A stretch of 64,000 nt of DNA, taken from contig QVRM01001772.1 of assembly GCA_003439945.1 (NCBI GenBank), positions 62,001-126,000 of the forward strand. The letters run 5' to 3'. This stretch comes from Dermanyssus gallinae. Its lineage: Eukaryota > Arthropoda > Arachnida > Mesostigmata > Dermanyssidae. Position 1 is the first letter of the stretch, and every line of letters starts with the position of its first letter. A program made the translations under genes and the position numbers. Positions 22,989 through 31,577 of the stretch are shown here, one piece after another. The notes below the pieces were generated by a model. The model had not been told where the DNA came from and made no database searches. It worked only from the letters and a program-made list of their open reading frames with translations.

Positions 22989-25012
22989 TCCATTCGTGCA
23001 TCGAATGTACACATATCGGGTACTCGGAAGACATCAAGGGAAGTTTGGCGACAGACAACTACGCCATTAGCCCACTCCAGCAGTCTTGTGTCGAGTGTTA
23101 TTCTTTATTGGCCAATATTTATGTTAAGATTGCCGTTAACACGATTGTTACTATTATTGTTACAATTATTATGGTAACAATTGCTGTGATCCTCACTCAT
23201 GTCGACACCATCACACGATTCGGCTTCATAATCAGCGGTAATTGGCGCAACTAGTTAGTTCAGCGTTATCGGAAACCTGGCCCAATAGCGATGTTCTGTG
23301 TGGTACGGGGATGCTCAAGATTGGCACAAAAAATCCCTGACTAACAGTTATGGTGATATAGCAGTAGGGGAGAGGTAATGCAGGCAAAAGCCAATTACAT
23401 CAGCGCATTGGCAGAACCAGGCTAGAAGAAGGGCATCCAATTTTAACTATAAGCGATTGCGTAAATACGAAACACCAGGCTGTTTACTAATAGGGCAGTC
23501 TTTGCTGCATGAGCTGCAATTGCGAGTATTGCGCCAATGTTTTATTATGTGACAGGGCTTAGAAGTAATTAGTGAAACAGATCATATTTAAAATGTTTCG
23601 TAGTGCTTTTTTCAAAATTCGAAACTGCGGAGGCTGTTAGGAACACTACCGCCAATGAAGGGGGATTTCGTGATTGAAGGCACGCGATGAAAATGGCTCG
23701 AAACATGCCGTACTGGGGACGCCAAGAGACAAAAAAGCAATAAATCAAGGCTCGAGCTTCCGTATAAGGAGCAGACGCCTCCGGCACTTGCGGGCAAGGG
23801 CTAGAAGATCACGTTGGCCTACTATTATTAGGACGCAAAACAGCACTCACTTGCAAATCCTCTCACTTGGTTTCTCAAACATCGAAGGGCGTCAACAAGC
23901 GGGTCACTTGCTTAGAGGGATTCTTGCACACTTTCACTGAGTCTTAAGTCACCGCTTGTAATGTTAAATTACTTACAAGAAAAAACGTAGTCGATACACG
24001 TTTAGAAGAAGTTAGTTATATTGCGCGTTGAGCTCATCGAAATATGACCACCATCCACGGACATGATTTTCTGGTCAAATGTACCGGTCAAAGATAAGTT
24101 CGTGCAACGTTGTTACACAAAAAAGATTGGAAGCACATGATTAACAATATAAAGAAGAAGGGTCCTTCGACCCTACATTGATATTAATCGCGCCATTATT
24201 GAATGCAGCTAAGAACAAATGCAATCGTTAGCAAGAGGGTGTCGTCATAGCGAGTACTAGTGTATACATTTACTAATGTTTCTGATTAAAATCAAAATTA
24301 GCAAGCAGCAAAAACATTCTTTTTTTATGAGCCAACCTCCGAAAACGTAATAATAATACTATTATAATTTGTGGAGCCGCTGCATAGTATGCCAGCATTG
24401 TAATGCAGTGCGTGGCTACGCTCATATTATATGGTGAGGAGTGGTAAAATCCAGCGCACTTCTTGAGGCACGGGGTTAGCCTGGTACTAGCTGAGCTTCT
24501 GGTATTTCCTATGTGCGTGTCTTTTAACACACTCGCTTCAATGACTTGTGGACGGTTCCTGTGAAGCGGACTTCACGAAGTCGCCGCTCGCGAAAGGCTA
24601 GCAACGACATATTGAAGTCGAGGGCGGGCTTCAATCAGAGAAGAAGTGACTCGGGCAATCGCTCGGAGCGAAATTTGTCAGAGCCATCCGCAATTTCGCA
24701 CATCTACGTTGACACTTTTGGCAGTTGGGTGGCTCGCACTTCACGTGGAGGGGCCGAATAGACGGCCCGGCAGAAGCTAGCCGAAGGACAAGAACGGGCC
24801 AGCGCCCATCAATCATTGCGACGAAACGCCCAACGCCTGCCTGCGGTTACTCACTAGTTCCACTCACCTAGTTCCTTGTTGCCGGTCAGAAAGGTCTTGT
24901 TGCTGGTGCTTCGTCGATCCTTCCACGCGAAGTAGACGCCAATTAACGTCGAAATCACCAAGAAACCAACGAGGACGACGTAGTCCAGCACGGCAAAGTG
25001 AACGGCCGCCAT
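3799..25012 (-). CDS. SLC5-family sodium-coupled solute symporter, 11 exons (gene-level entry)
   Basis: The joined coding parts are 25012-24868, 20038-19965, 19332-19213, 17980-17912, 16808-16689, 12304-12150, 11483-11343, 10599-10449, 7605-7428, 6118-5531 and 3938-3799. They sum to 1881 bases: 626 residues and a TAG stop, with all ten introns GT/AG and in phase. The protein has the sodium:solute symporter fold, predicted with 13 helices in the plasma membrane. Family landmarks run in order: DYVVLVGF in helix 1, [81 protein letters not shown] and [13 protein letters not shown]. The helix 8 Ser/Thr cluster (STLSS) matches the known Na+-binding region. The pattern is closest to the monocarboxylate/multivitamin branch (SMCT/SMVT-like); the substrate cannot be told from sequence. 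The family is usually 580-650 residues, so the model looks complete. It lies tail to tail with the receptor gene. Confidence 0.93.
4240..4546 (+). repeat. tRNA-derived SINE, family 1, copy C (best full copy)
   Basis: It lies in the last intron of the symporter gene. The A box is TGGTCTAGGAG and the B box GGTTCAATCCC, about 45 bases apart, as in a tRNA promoter. A unique body of about 200 bases follows, then the tail CCCGTAGGGGACGGAAG and ATTAAAAACAACCTCCTC. The rest of this intron (4550-5530) holds a (CT)n-rich stretch near 5345-5415 and nothing else recognised. Confidence 0.85.
5531..6118 (-). CDS. SLC5-like symporter, exon 10 (residues 385-581)
   Basis: This is the longest exon (588 bases). 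It starts [20 protein letters not shown] and goes through [20 protein letters not shown] to SIIYPR. A long extracellular loop follows (about residues 463-550), with a glycosylation site NDS, an Ala run and a repeated TTPG motif. The exon ends in the last helix ([20 protein letters not shown]). The acceptor is TTGCAG, the donor G|GTACGT. The loop lies where the family is always variable; its Ala/Thr/Pro-rich make-up is particular to this gene. Confidence 0.95.
6122..6200. repeat. Trinucleotide run forming the acceptor tract of exon 10
   Basis: GATGAT/GACAAC-type repeats on the plus strand read as a TCATCA/TTGTCG-type tract on the minus strand. They end directly at the TTGCAG acceptor of symporter exon 10 and replace a normal polypyrimidine tract. 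The acidic or His-rich translations of this stretch are not genes. Confidence 0.8.
6201..7427. other. Symporter intron 9, remainder
   Basis: It contains a CAACAATAGCAA-type run near 6778-6830 and a pure (AT)n array at 7293-7333. I see no exon or transposon motif in it. Confidence 0.5.
7293..7333. repeat. (AT)n array
   Basis: A pure TA dinucleotide array of about 40 bases lies in symporter intron 9, not far from exon 9. Confidence 0.95.
7428..7605 (-). CDS. SLC5-like symporter, exon 9 (residues 326-385)
   Basis: The exon reads [20 protein letters not shown], then [20 protein letters not shown] and [19 protein letters not shown]. It carries helix 8, whose Ser residues line the conserved sodium site. 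I chose donor G|GTTGGT because only it joins the next exon in frame, giving KLIA-ALYG. Confidence 0.93.
8890..9430 (-). mobile_element. R1-clade LINE 3' end (fragment)
   Basis: Read on the minus strand, it has the motif GAGTCCCACACTAGTCAC followed by GACGCATGTACATTACG. The same two blocks lie at the end of the R1-like element at 59735-59800, and their core (CCCACACTA) recurs in the R1 3'UTRs at 36340 and 44320. Upstream GC-rich sequence has no intact frame. It lies in symporter intron 8. Confidence 0.55.
9430..9865. other. Unassigned GC-rich repeat-like segment
   Basis: This stretch contains a direct repeat of CTAGACTTCGTCA at about 9653 and 9688, and phrases such as GGACGGTTAACGCCCAATGG that look like LINE untranslated DNA. 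No protein motif is seen. The left part of intron 8 (7606-8890) is likewise without recognised features. Confidence 0.35.
9866..10066 (+). repeat. tRNA-derived SINE, family 2, copy A
   Basis: A tRNA-like head (ATGGCTTAGTGGC for the A box, GGTTCGAGACC for the B box, CTTGCATTCGG in the anticodon arm) is followed by a body with TGCCGGAGTGGATTAAG, CATGACATGAAAAAACCG and TACACGGGCAATTGCC, and an A-rich tail. The same body is present inverted at 52975-53136. It is a family distinct from family 1 and lies in symporter intron 8. Confidence 0.8.
10449..10599 (-). CDS. SLC5-like symporter, exon 8 (residues 275-325)
   Basis: The exon reads [20 protein letters not shown], then [20 protein letters not shown] and [11 protein letters not shown]. 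GLVLYAxYxxCDP and the DQLMPF motif are typical of the monocarboxylate/multivitamin branch. The acceptor is GTGCAG, the donor CAG|GTAAAA, phase 0. A 21-base tandem repeat sits about 25 bases from the acceptor. Confidence 0.95.
10624..10689. repeat. 21-base minisatellite, three units
   Basis: Three head-to-tail copies of ATGTAAATGTATACCTTCTTC lie in symporter intron 7, starting about 25 bases upstream (in gene sense) of exon 8. Translation gives repeated GIHLHEE, a chance reading. Confidence 0.9.
11343..11483 (-). CDS. SLC5-like symporter, exon 7 (residues 228-275)
   Basis: The exon reads [20 protein letters not shown], then [17 protein letters not shown] and a charged end SLEKARK. The QTQVQRY motif is shared by SLC5 members. 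The acceptor is TTTTCAG, the donor AA|GTACGT (phase 2). Confidence 0.95.
12018..12092. repeat. (GA)n-rich tract
   Basis: An imperfect GAGA/GAAAGA run lies in symporter intron 6, close to the exon 6 donor. The rest of introns 6 and 7 holds no recognised element apart from the 11646-11700 copy of a short repeat also found at 12555-12622. Confidence 0.85.
12150..12304 (-). CDS. SLC5-like symporter, exon 6 (residues 177-228)
   Basis: The exon begins [20 protein letters not shown], the family's GGxKAVxWTDVxQ motif between helices 5 and 6, and goes on through helix 6 to [18 protein letters not shown]. The acceptor is CGTAG|G with a weak pyrimidine tract. The donor is AA|GTGAGT (phase 2). Confidence 0.95.
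13405..14300 (+). mobile_element. R1-clade LINE fragment (RT to 3' end), decayed
   Basis: The reverse transcriptase core is readable as [18 protein letters not shown], then [13 protein letters not shown], with the catalytic YADD intact. It continues [20 protein letters not shown] and, after frameshifts, FDAWSYRW and WTRSLLPDL. All these blocks align with the R1-like copy at 35061-36224. The 3' part (14015-14300) matches the inverse of 55975-56290. Several frameshifts and stops make it inactive. It lies in symporter intron 5. Confidence 0.8.
14575..14830 (+). mobile_element. CR1/Jockey-type LINE RT fragment
   Basis: The translation [20 protein letters not shown] is the RT motif 'DFxKAFDxVxHxxLLxKL'. 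It is followed, with breaks, by LSDY and RSFCVRA-like and SGVPE-like remnants. The lineage differs from the R1 copy next to it. Downstream, 14830-16440 shows no feature I can name. Confidence 0.7.
16470..16649 (+). mobile_element. LINE RT C-terminal remnant
   Basis: The frame reads [20 protein letters not shown], then [10 protein letters not shown]. This resembles the 'I-x-L-F-D-x-K-x-L-P-x-x-x-Y-G-x-E' region behind the RT thumb of LINE polymerases. It ends just before symporter exon 5. The call is from memory of the motif. Confidence 0.5.
16689..16808 (-). CDS. SLC5-like symporter, exon 5 (residues 137-176)
   Basis: The exon reads [20 protein letters not shown], then [20 protein letters not shown], covering helix 4 and the start of helix 5. 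The family motif YMGVVLYxPSLAL is unmistakable. The acceptor is TTTCAG, the donor ATT|GTAAGT, phase 0. Confidence 0.95.
16855..16950. repeat. Second copy of the 1-58 repeat plus (AT)n
   Basis: GATTTATTAATCATTTA and CACTCGGCAGTGCTCGCCT are shared with positions 1-58, and the copy again passes into an (AT)n run (16914-16938). It lies in symporter intron 4. The rest of introns 3 and 4 (16950-19212) contains a short direct repeat pair at about 17606-17690 and 18549-18615 and no other recognised feature. Confidence 0.65.
17912..17980 (-). CDS. SLC5-like symporter, exon 4 (residues 114-136)
   Basis: This is a short 69-base exon, found by the need for the YLExRF motif between exons 3 and 5. It reads [20 protein letters not shown], then LQT, flanked by TTTCAG and GTAGGT, phase 0 at both ends. 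Its position and length match the family exactly. Confidence 0.93.
19213..19332 (-). CDS. SLC5-like symporter, exon 3 (residues 74-113)
   Basis: The exon reads [20 protein letters not shown], then a helix 3 continuation ending [16 protein letters not shown]. It is in phase at both ends (acceptor CAG|GTA, donor GAA|GTGAGT). VFLPMYY and TSINE are family hallmarks just before the YLE motif in the next exon. Confidence 0.93.
19525..19690. repeat. (AT)n arrays with a 25-base direct repeat
   Basis: The block TTGTTATACGTGCCAACGAA followed by CAAGA is present exactly at 19565-19589 and again at 19661-19685, each time next to (AT)n. The unit of about 96 bases is a local duplication in symporter intron 2. 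Another (AT)n lies at 19893-19934. Confidence 0.9.
19965..20038 (-). CDS. SLC5-like symporter, exon 2 (residues 49-73)
   Basis: The acceptor CAG is at 20041-20039. The exon reads [20 protein letters not shown], then GLPSE, which fits helix 2 of the family (PVAMSLxASFxSAxxLLGxPAE-like). It ends GAG|GTAATC. An (AT)n tract lies about 30 bases past the donor. Confidence 0.93.
20209..20380 (+). repeat. tRNA-derived SINE, family 1, copy D (internal deletion)
   Basis: The head (GGTGGCGTGGCTAGGGG) and B box (GGTTCGATCCC) are present. The body is then cut from GGGCCATGCTGCC directly to the tail GAGGGGACGGAAGATAG. It lies in symporter intron 1. Confidence 0.75.
20800..20920. repeat. Solo terminal end (ACCCTGTA) of an inverted-repeat element, next to (AT)n
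   Basis: The end CACACCCTGTATG followed by (AT)n matches the right terminus of the foldback composite at 41866-41886 (CAGTCACACCCTGTATG). It suggests another, mostly decayed copy with a TA target. 20920-22120 holds no recognised element. Confidence 0.5.
22120..22860 (+). pseudogene. Decayed mariner transposase (second lineage)
   Basis: Fragments in changing frames follow the order of a mariner transposase. They are [16 protein letters not shown] (N-terminal helix), [36 protein letters not shown] (second helix-turn-helix), [14 protein letters not shown], and then [18 protein letters not shown], where the family has HxPYSPDLAPSDYHLFxxL. The catalytic Asp of that last motif is kept, but many frameshifts and stops make it dead. 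The motif wording differs from the intact mariner at 57.5-58.8 kb, so it is a separate lineage. It lies in symporter intron 1. Confidence 0.8.
22933..22983. repeat. (AT)n array
   Basis: A TA array of about 45 bases lies just past the mariner remnant. From 22984 to 24867 (rest of intron 1) I see ATT-rich low complexity near 23140-23190 and a GC-rich stretch at 24540-24840, but no supported exon. Confidence 0.95.
24868..25012 (-). CDS. SLC5-like symporter, exon 1 (residues 1-48)
   Basis: The start ATG is at 25012, with G at -3 and G at +4. The exon codes a short extracellular N-terminus and helix 1 ([20 protein letters not shown]), then FAWKDRR and FLTGNKEL, where the family has its FLLGNR/FLMADR motif. 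The donor is G|GTGAGT at 24868/24867 (phase 1). Confidence 0.92.
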
Positions 25013-26600
25013 AACCCGCCGCCTCTGGCAACCCTGATCGGAGCGATGACGACTGTGCGACGATCCCCGCCGATGTCCCGTCCTCTCCGTTTATTAGTCC
25101 GCCACCCGATAAGATCTGAGAAGTCTCTGAGGTCGTCACCACCCCCCGTCCGTCGTCCGTCTGTCCGTCCGTGCTTTTGCTGCTAGAACCGCCGCCTTGT
25201 TGTTAATGCGGTCAAGGCGTTCGTGAAGGCCGTAGGGTGAAGGGCCGCGGCCCGCCGACGTGCCCGACCTTCGCGTCGCGTGTCCGGCGTCGGGAGCCCG
25301 TGTGCGGCGTCGTCGTTTCGTCGAGCCGTCGTTCCGTGGGGGCTGACTGGTGGCAACGACTGACTGCTCCCAATGCGACTGCGCAATGTAGATCGTTGCT
25401 ACGTGAAGTCCGCTACAACGATGTTGTAGTCGCGATGTTGTATACGCGTCTCGACGTGATTGCGGGCATCTCGTAGCGCGCGTATGTGAGTGAGTCCACA
25501 CGTGGGAACGTGAGCGCCCGTCTAGGAGGGGGCTATCGGGCTTGGGTATCGAGCTAGCTGTCGAGCCCGATTGATCGTTTCTCCTTTGACGCTCGTTTGT
25601 TGTGGCCCAAGGGACGCCGCGAAAAGAGCGGGGAGGGGGCGTGAGTGAAGGGCGTCGAGGGGGCGGGGGGCACGGCGGAGTCCCTTGACTCCGCTTGGCT
25701 ATTACGTCGATTACTCCTACTTTTCGAATTACTCCTACAATCAACATAACTATAACTACGACAACAACGACGATGTCTACTACCACGACCACTACGCGAA
25801 CGATGATGATGATGATTATCTATCTTGCTGCCTCGTAAGCCTAAGCGGCCGTAAAACCTGCCGAGAGTGAAGATAGCAACAACTATCACTGCTATTTCTA
25901 CCGCTCCTGCTGCCACTGGCGCGGTAGCTGTTGCTGCTGCTGCTGCTCGACTCAACCAGTGAGCGAGTCGTCAGTTAGTGTCGCTATAGAATCGACAGCT
26001 TGGAAACAATCGCAGAGATCGTACGTAGATCTCATTCCTGACATCTGCCCAGGTGCATGGGAAGCATGACTGGCTGGAGACTGCCTGCCCGGGCGGCACA
26101 CACACACATATATATATATGCATGTGTGTCTGTATAAATGTTTGTATGCATTGAGTGTAAGTGTGTGCATTGACCCCGTGGTCTAGAGGACAAAATGATG
26201 CCGCCGCCGCCAAGACATGACGAGAGCGGTGATGTCGACGGTAATTTCGAGGACGGCAACGACGACGACGACGATTAAAGCGATGGAGAAGACCGCCAAT
26301 GGGGATCAACCCCCCCCCCCCCCCTCCGTATACCTGTTGCCCCCGCCACCGCCGCCATCTCGTCGGTCGTGGGCGTCCGAGGATGCATCATCGCCACCAT
26401 CACCATCGTCACCATGATCGACATCGACAGGTGTACGCGCACATACAGATATACATAGAGTCGTCGCGGAGTACAGCGTCAGTCAAAGCAGTAGCATCTT
26501 GCAAAGCAGAACTACAGCAACCAAACCGCCAAAAGGAAACGCTGGTGGCTCTACGCGACCAACGTAGTCGTCAGACACGCTAGAAAACGGGCAGGGGGGG
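25013..26600. promoter_or_regulatory. GC-rich upstream flank of the symporter gene
   Basis: GC content and CpG frequency rise sharply here, directly upstream of the symporter start codon. The region includes CGTC/CGCC-rich sequence, GAT/ACT trinucleotide runs at 25690-25830, a (CA)n-(AT)n stretch at 26100-26125 and homopolymer C at 26308-26322. It most likely holds the promoter and 5'UTR, possibly with untranslated exons. No TATA box or initiator could be placed. The many open frames here are of low complexity. Confidence 0.45.
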
Positions 26601-28585
26601 GGGGGGGGGAGTGGTCTGAGCTGAGCACGCGAATGAAACGTAGATCAGACAATCCTGCGTAAAACTGTCAAGCATAGCGAGAGCGAGAGAGAGAGAGACG
26701 CCATACACCAATACACACACGAATTTACTCTTACGTATACACACCCATACACACATGAATATACATGTACACACCATTACACAGATGACTATACATGTAC
26801 ACACACTATTACACACACGAATGTACACACATGTACACGTTACGCCCTACGCATTGCTTCACAGACAGACCCCCATAAATACAAATGTGCAACGGTGAGT
26901 CTCGAACCCGCGCACCTATGTGTCTCCTCCGGTCAGAGTAGTGCGATCTAGTCGTCATCAATCAGTCAGCTATGACAACGGCAATCCCTGTCTCTCAGCG
27001 GCCATGCTGCCACAAGGACTGGAGGGGAAACCCTAGATATCTTAACGGGTTCTAGCCCTACCGTTGGTGAGGGTCAGCCCGAAAAAAAGCCTCCACTCCG
27101 CCCCTCCCTAAGCTCACAATATTTGCATTATTCAAAGATTCTCTGACATACACATAGATATCCACCCATAAATAGGCAGAACATTGATCAAGCTGAGTCA
27201 GCATAATAAACTTGTCAAGCTTTAAAGCGAATACATGTGATCGGTCCGATTGTAGTTCCATCAATAGTCAGTCTCATTTATCATATGGCTAGCTGATCGC
27301 GGTCTTTTCGTTCGTTTGTCACGCAGCGTATCACAGGGGATCTTTGTTGCTAATAGCTCATTGTACAACATATTATCACTCGTAATAACTAGTCGCACAC
27401 ACTGTGCATTGTATCTGATAATATAAAAAATACCGAAAATCTAATATTATATGTACATTTGTGTGTATGTGTATATATTTGGCTACAGTTACTGTGTTGT
27501 CTTAACAAACTAGTCGGCTCAGGATGACAAGTGTCTAGTTCAAACCATGATGCCTCAGATTATCCCAAAGTAGATGTCCCTAATGATAATGTGATTTGAT
27601 GGCGACCAAGGAAGATGCATACCAAGCTCTTCCACTGGCTTAACGCGTGATACCGTAATGACGACGTTACGCTGAGCTATCTGGGGATTTAGAACTCACT
27701 TCGACGGCAGCCTCAACGCGAGAAGACTAGGTACAAATTGCATAACGCAACTGAGAAGCGCATGGTAACTGACCTATTCTGGCCCGATTTTCTTACTCGA
27801 TACATTTATTCGTTCAAGAGACACATCAAAAGACGTGTTGGCACACCAAACGTGCCAGACGCCGGTCAAATAATTAGTCGAAGTCACATCGGTGTGTGTT
27901 TGTCTCATATAGGAACGCTGGTAAATAGATTGATTTGATGAATTCATTGTAATACACGTGCTATAATGTGGTCGGCCGGCTGTTGTGTCGTCCTTCTGTT
28001 ATGTCGACCGTGTAAACCGCATAATGAGCGTTTAGACTGCTGCTGCACTCTGGGGGCTTTGTCACAATTTCTTTATCCAATTATGTGTTCGCAACAACAA
28101 GATGTTATCTTCCGTTAAGTCATTTTCGCTAGCAATCTGTACATTCATGCTGATCTTGTAGTACCTCGGGAAGTGATCAAGTGACCGTCCTGTTAGATAT
28201 CTTTTTCTTCAGCAGATTACATTTTCAACAAATAGTCCAACCTTTAGGGATCTCTCACTATGGCCGAGTTATCCGTAGAAGACAACACGCGTTTACTCGA
28301 TACGTAGTTGTTCGTGGCTCAATTAGCATGAAATAGACAGGTGCCTCAATTGATGCTGCACGAGGCGCACCTCGACCGGAGGCTTGTGTACGGTCCCATT
28401 CACAATGTCTTCGATATAGTGGTCTTCTAGATGGGAAAAAAATTCGCATCAATCGTCGTTCTAGTCATCATAGTACAGACTCGTTTACACGTTGTCATAA
28501 GCTGCTTCCGGATGCAAGCGCATTCGCCGGCGCTTATCATGGTGACAGCGAGCCATAAATCAACATACGCGCAACACATATGTAC

Positions 28586-28586
<1 letters not shown>
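26600..28586. other. Intergenic, CA-rich then unassigned
   Basis: It starts with poly-G at 26597-26609, then (ACAC)n/(TACACAC)n at about 26700-26850. 26890-26955 carries an inverted tRNA-like B box (GGTTCGAGACT on the minus strand). Apart from the SINE piece at 26975-27056 I see nothing further. Confidence 0.45.
26975..27056 (+). repeat. tRNA-derived SINE, family 1, copy E (body fragment)
   Basis: It contains CAGCGGCCATGCTGCCACAA, GGACTG and CCTAGATATCTTAA, which are the middle of the family-1 SINE. Head and tail are absent. Confidence 0.65.

Positions 28587-28623
<37 letters not shown>
28587..28623. repeat. (AT)n array at a LINE 5' junction
   Basis: A pure TA array ends about 10 bases before the readable start of the LINE fragment that follows. 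Confidence 0.95.
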
Positions 28624-28630
<7 letters not shown>

Positions 28631-29715
28631 GTGCGGGAAAAGATAAACGATTGGGCCTTGTATATAAATGCCAAAAAATATTTTTACTGTATATATTTTG
28701 ACCAGAAGAGTGCCTTTGACAGGGTTGATCATAGGCTTTTCATTGACAAGATGAAGACGCTCCAGGTCCACTTACAGACTCGTAAATGGCTTGCCGCTTT
28801 TCTGGACAATCGCTCGTCCCGAGTTAAATGCGGGGAAGCTTTTAGTGAGCCACGGCTGGCTCCATCCGGCGTCCCACAGGGGATTTTTGTTTTAGATTTA
28901 AAATCATACATTCCGTCGAGTATCAAATGCCGATTGTACGCTAACGATCTGAAGATATACGCTCCCTTGGACTCTTTCTCAGCGCACACTGCGCTACAGT
29001 CTGCTGTCGATGGCATCTGCCGCTGGTGCATCGACAATGGGATGGAGCTATCCGTTTTAAAATGCCTCGTTTTGAAACATGGCTTTTTTGCTCTGAAGTA
29101 CAAGCTTAACGGGACAATTTTGCCCACCGCTAATGTTGCACGAGACCTCGGTGTTTTAATATCAACGGATCTTACATTTTCTGCACATTTCCGAGAACTA
29201 GTCAAATCAACATCTATACTTGTGAACATGCTGTTTCGTTGTTTTATCATCAAGGACCCAAATGTGTATATTCGTTTGTATAAAGCAATTGTGCTATCTA
29301 AACTTTTATATTGCTCACCCGTCTGGAGCCCACACCTATGCAAGCACATATCCATGATCAAAGGTGTTCAGAGAAAATTTCTAAAAAAGCTCTGTAGAAG
29401 ATGTGATATCGAGCCGAATGCTGTTAACCTTCCGTCGCTGTCGATTTTACTGAAGAAAAACGACACGCGTTTGCTAGCGCAACTTGCAAATGCTTATCTT
29501 ATCGACCGTTTCTTCGATAAGACAATGAACAATCGCAGAAGTCAAATAATGATGTTTCCAAAAAGTATTGCAAGATTTGAAACAATCAATAATATGTTCG
29601 CCTGGCGTGTAGCCAGAGAATCGCACAACGAGGCGGCTTCGTGGGCGTCATTGTCTACCTAGTCTCCTTTTCCACCCTTTATTCGGCAAATAAAGGCGCT
29701 TTCTAAAAAAAAGTC
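28631..29715 (+). mobile_element. CR1/Jockey-type LINE, 5'-truncated, one long RT frame
   Basis: A 343-codon frame carries RT motifs: FDQKSAFDRVDHRLFIDKM, RSSRVKCGEAFSEPRLAPSG with VPQG, the catalytic box as YANDLKIYAP, then DLGVLISTDLTFSAHFRELV and IRLYKAIVLSKLLYCSPVWS. The frame is open, but the polymerase looks inactive. The second catalytic Asp of Y/FADD is Asn, and the stretch between VPQG and the following helix lacks the usual SVLGPLLF-type block. The 3' end has AATAAA (at 29689) and an A run at about 29707-29712. The open frame with lost active-site parts suggests a fairly young, 5'-truncated copy. Confidence 0.88.
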
Positions 29716-30929
29716 ACTTGAGGGTTTGTTTCAAATTTTGCCCTCAGACCGAAACGGTAGCGCTAAGGGCAAGGTGTTTATAGATATTGTGGTTCTATAC
29801 TATTTCAATGTGGATATCTCTCAACGAGGGGAACTCATTGAGCTATACTATTGAAAATTGTCGTTCTGTGACGCAGTGTTTGCCAATTTTTCGCGCGGCG
29901 CATGGTAAGGACGTAGGACTTTCGGAGACGGATATATAAGATCTGGTGTATTGGTGGAATTCGATTGTACATCATGTGTCATGCTAGGAGCATCCACGTA
30001 CCGCTCGTTCGGAAGAAAGCATCAATGCAGTGGCTATGGGCGTGCTATAATATTATACAAAAAACAAAGTATTTTGATGCATTGGCAAGCACAGGAGCTG
30101 GCCCTGTCAAAACGTATGTTTTGGACGAAACAGTGACGGTGATCATTACCGACAATTGTTGACAGACTTCTTGTAGCCAAAACTCACTCATTTAGACTTT
30201 GACAGTATGGCTCTAACAGGGCAGTGCAGCCTGCCACATATTAGTGTCGTCTGCTCCAGCATACTTTTGGTGAGCGCGTGATCTCCCAGAAAGACGACGT
30301 TCCGTCGCCACCTCGTTTGTGCTACTTGAGGTCCTCGGACTTATTCTGTGAGGTTTTTGAAAAGCAAGGTGTTTGCCGGTGAGACCGATAAGTTGAAGGA
30401 AAATATTAGGCGGATGTTCTAAAAAATGACGTCTAGGTTATGCTAAAAGGGTCAAAAACAGCGTAGCTCCTATAAACGATGCTAAAACGTCCCGAGGCGA
30501 CCGTACTTCAGACACACAGATGGCACGCAAGGTTCGTCCTAAAAATGTTTAACTGTTTATTATTACTATATCGTTATAATTTACTTTGCCTTTTATGTCT
30601 ATCTAAATTCAACGTTCACCTTACAGACAAACCAAAGTCCTTTTCAAGTTTAGGACGAGGGTTCGACAAAACAATAGGTGATGTCGTGGTTTCTGTAGCT
30701 GAACCAGTCGGCGAGAGTCTTCTACCGCGCTGCGGTAAACCCTTTAGACGTTTTCCACTTGCAAAGCCCTAAGCTAGGGTTGGCCTTAACCACGTCCGGT
30801 CCTATATAATAAAGGAATCAACTAAGGCCACGGCGATTTCCTCTTTTATTAGTATTCTTGTACTCACCAAACGCCATGACTTAACAGGTTGTAAGGCTAT
30901 ATTTCTCAAAGTTAGTAAAAAGAAAAGTT
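29716..30929. other. Intergenic, unassigned
   Basis: I find no repeat family, RNA gene or convincing exon here. A 97-codon frame at 30479-30772 starts with a hydrophobic stretch but has no recognised motif. Confidence 0.4.
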
Positions 30930-31220
30930 TCTAGCAAGATATCTAGGTCGCCCGAGGGGGTAACTTATATGAAGAGGACCGGTCCGAATTTGCCGTAACT
31001 AACTACCTATGATGTAGTTCTTCACTTCAACGGGATATCGTCATCCGAGGTCTTCCTGGCTTCCGGATTACTATGCATGTAGGAGCTCCCACTGCATGCA
31101 GTAGGTGCTTAAAATTAGAACACAGTGCTGTACACTGCCGCAGTAATCTTGCGTGCAAACAGTTTGGACAGTATGGCGATTCTGTAGCAAATTGCCGCAA
31201 TGCACTTAAAGCGTAAATTA
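30930..31220 (+). mobile_element. LINE ORF1 (gag) zinc-knuckle fragment
   Basis: The frame reads CSRCLKLEHSAVHC, a CX2CX4HX4C knuckle, followed closely by CKQFGQYGDSVANC, a second knuckle with its second Cys (now Phe) and His (now Asp) lost. Just before are IVIRGLPGF and RITMHVGAPTAC, as in non-LTR gag proteins. No RT follows, so it is an isolated fragment. 31220-31575 shows nothing else. Confidence 0.75.
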
Positions 31221-31577
31221 TAAAGGGGTCCATTCATCGTCCACCGCGCTTTTCCCACTCCGAGCTTTTGAAATCGAAAAACCCTGTTGGATTCCTCCTT
31301 TATGCAACAAGTCAGGGCAGCAAAAGTTGCCTATGAACGATTTCGACTCTGAACGCAGCTCTGTTTGTAATAACCCCGTTTTGCAAGTTCTCAAAACTGT
31401 ATGGCCAGAACTTGCATCCTGCTGGGAGAAACTGCTCGACGCAATCCTTGCTCTTTTGTCGTTTTTAATTAGTTGTATTTGGTTGCAGGGTTCTCTTGTC
31501 TTTTGAGATGAGTAGTGCCGACGGAAACGTGCACCCAATACGTATTCATATTAAAACACATGTGAACCTTAATATTT

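Noticed and set aside
24546..24761. Plus-strand frame of 71 codons rich in Arg and Ser
   Set aside because: No start context, domain or splice support; it lies in symporter intron 1 on the opposite strand.
26194..26277. Small plus-strand ORF with Pro and Asp runs (27 codons)
   Set aside because: It is built of GCC and GAC repeats in the GC-rich upstream flank, on the strand opposite to the symporter; there is no evidence of translation.
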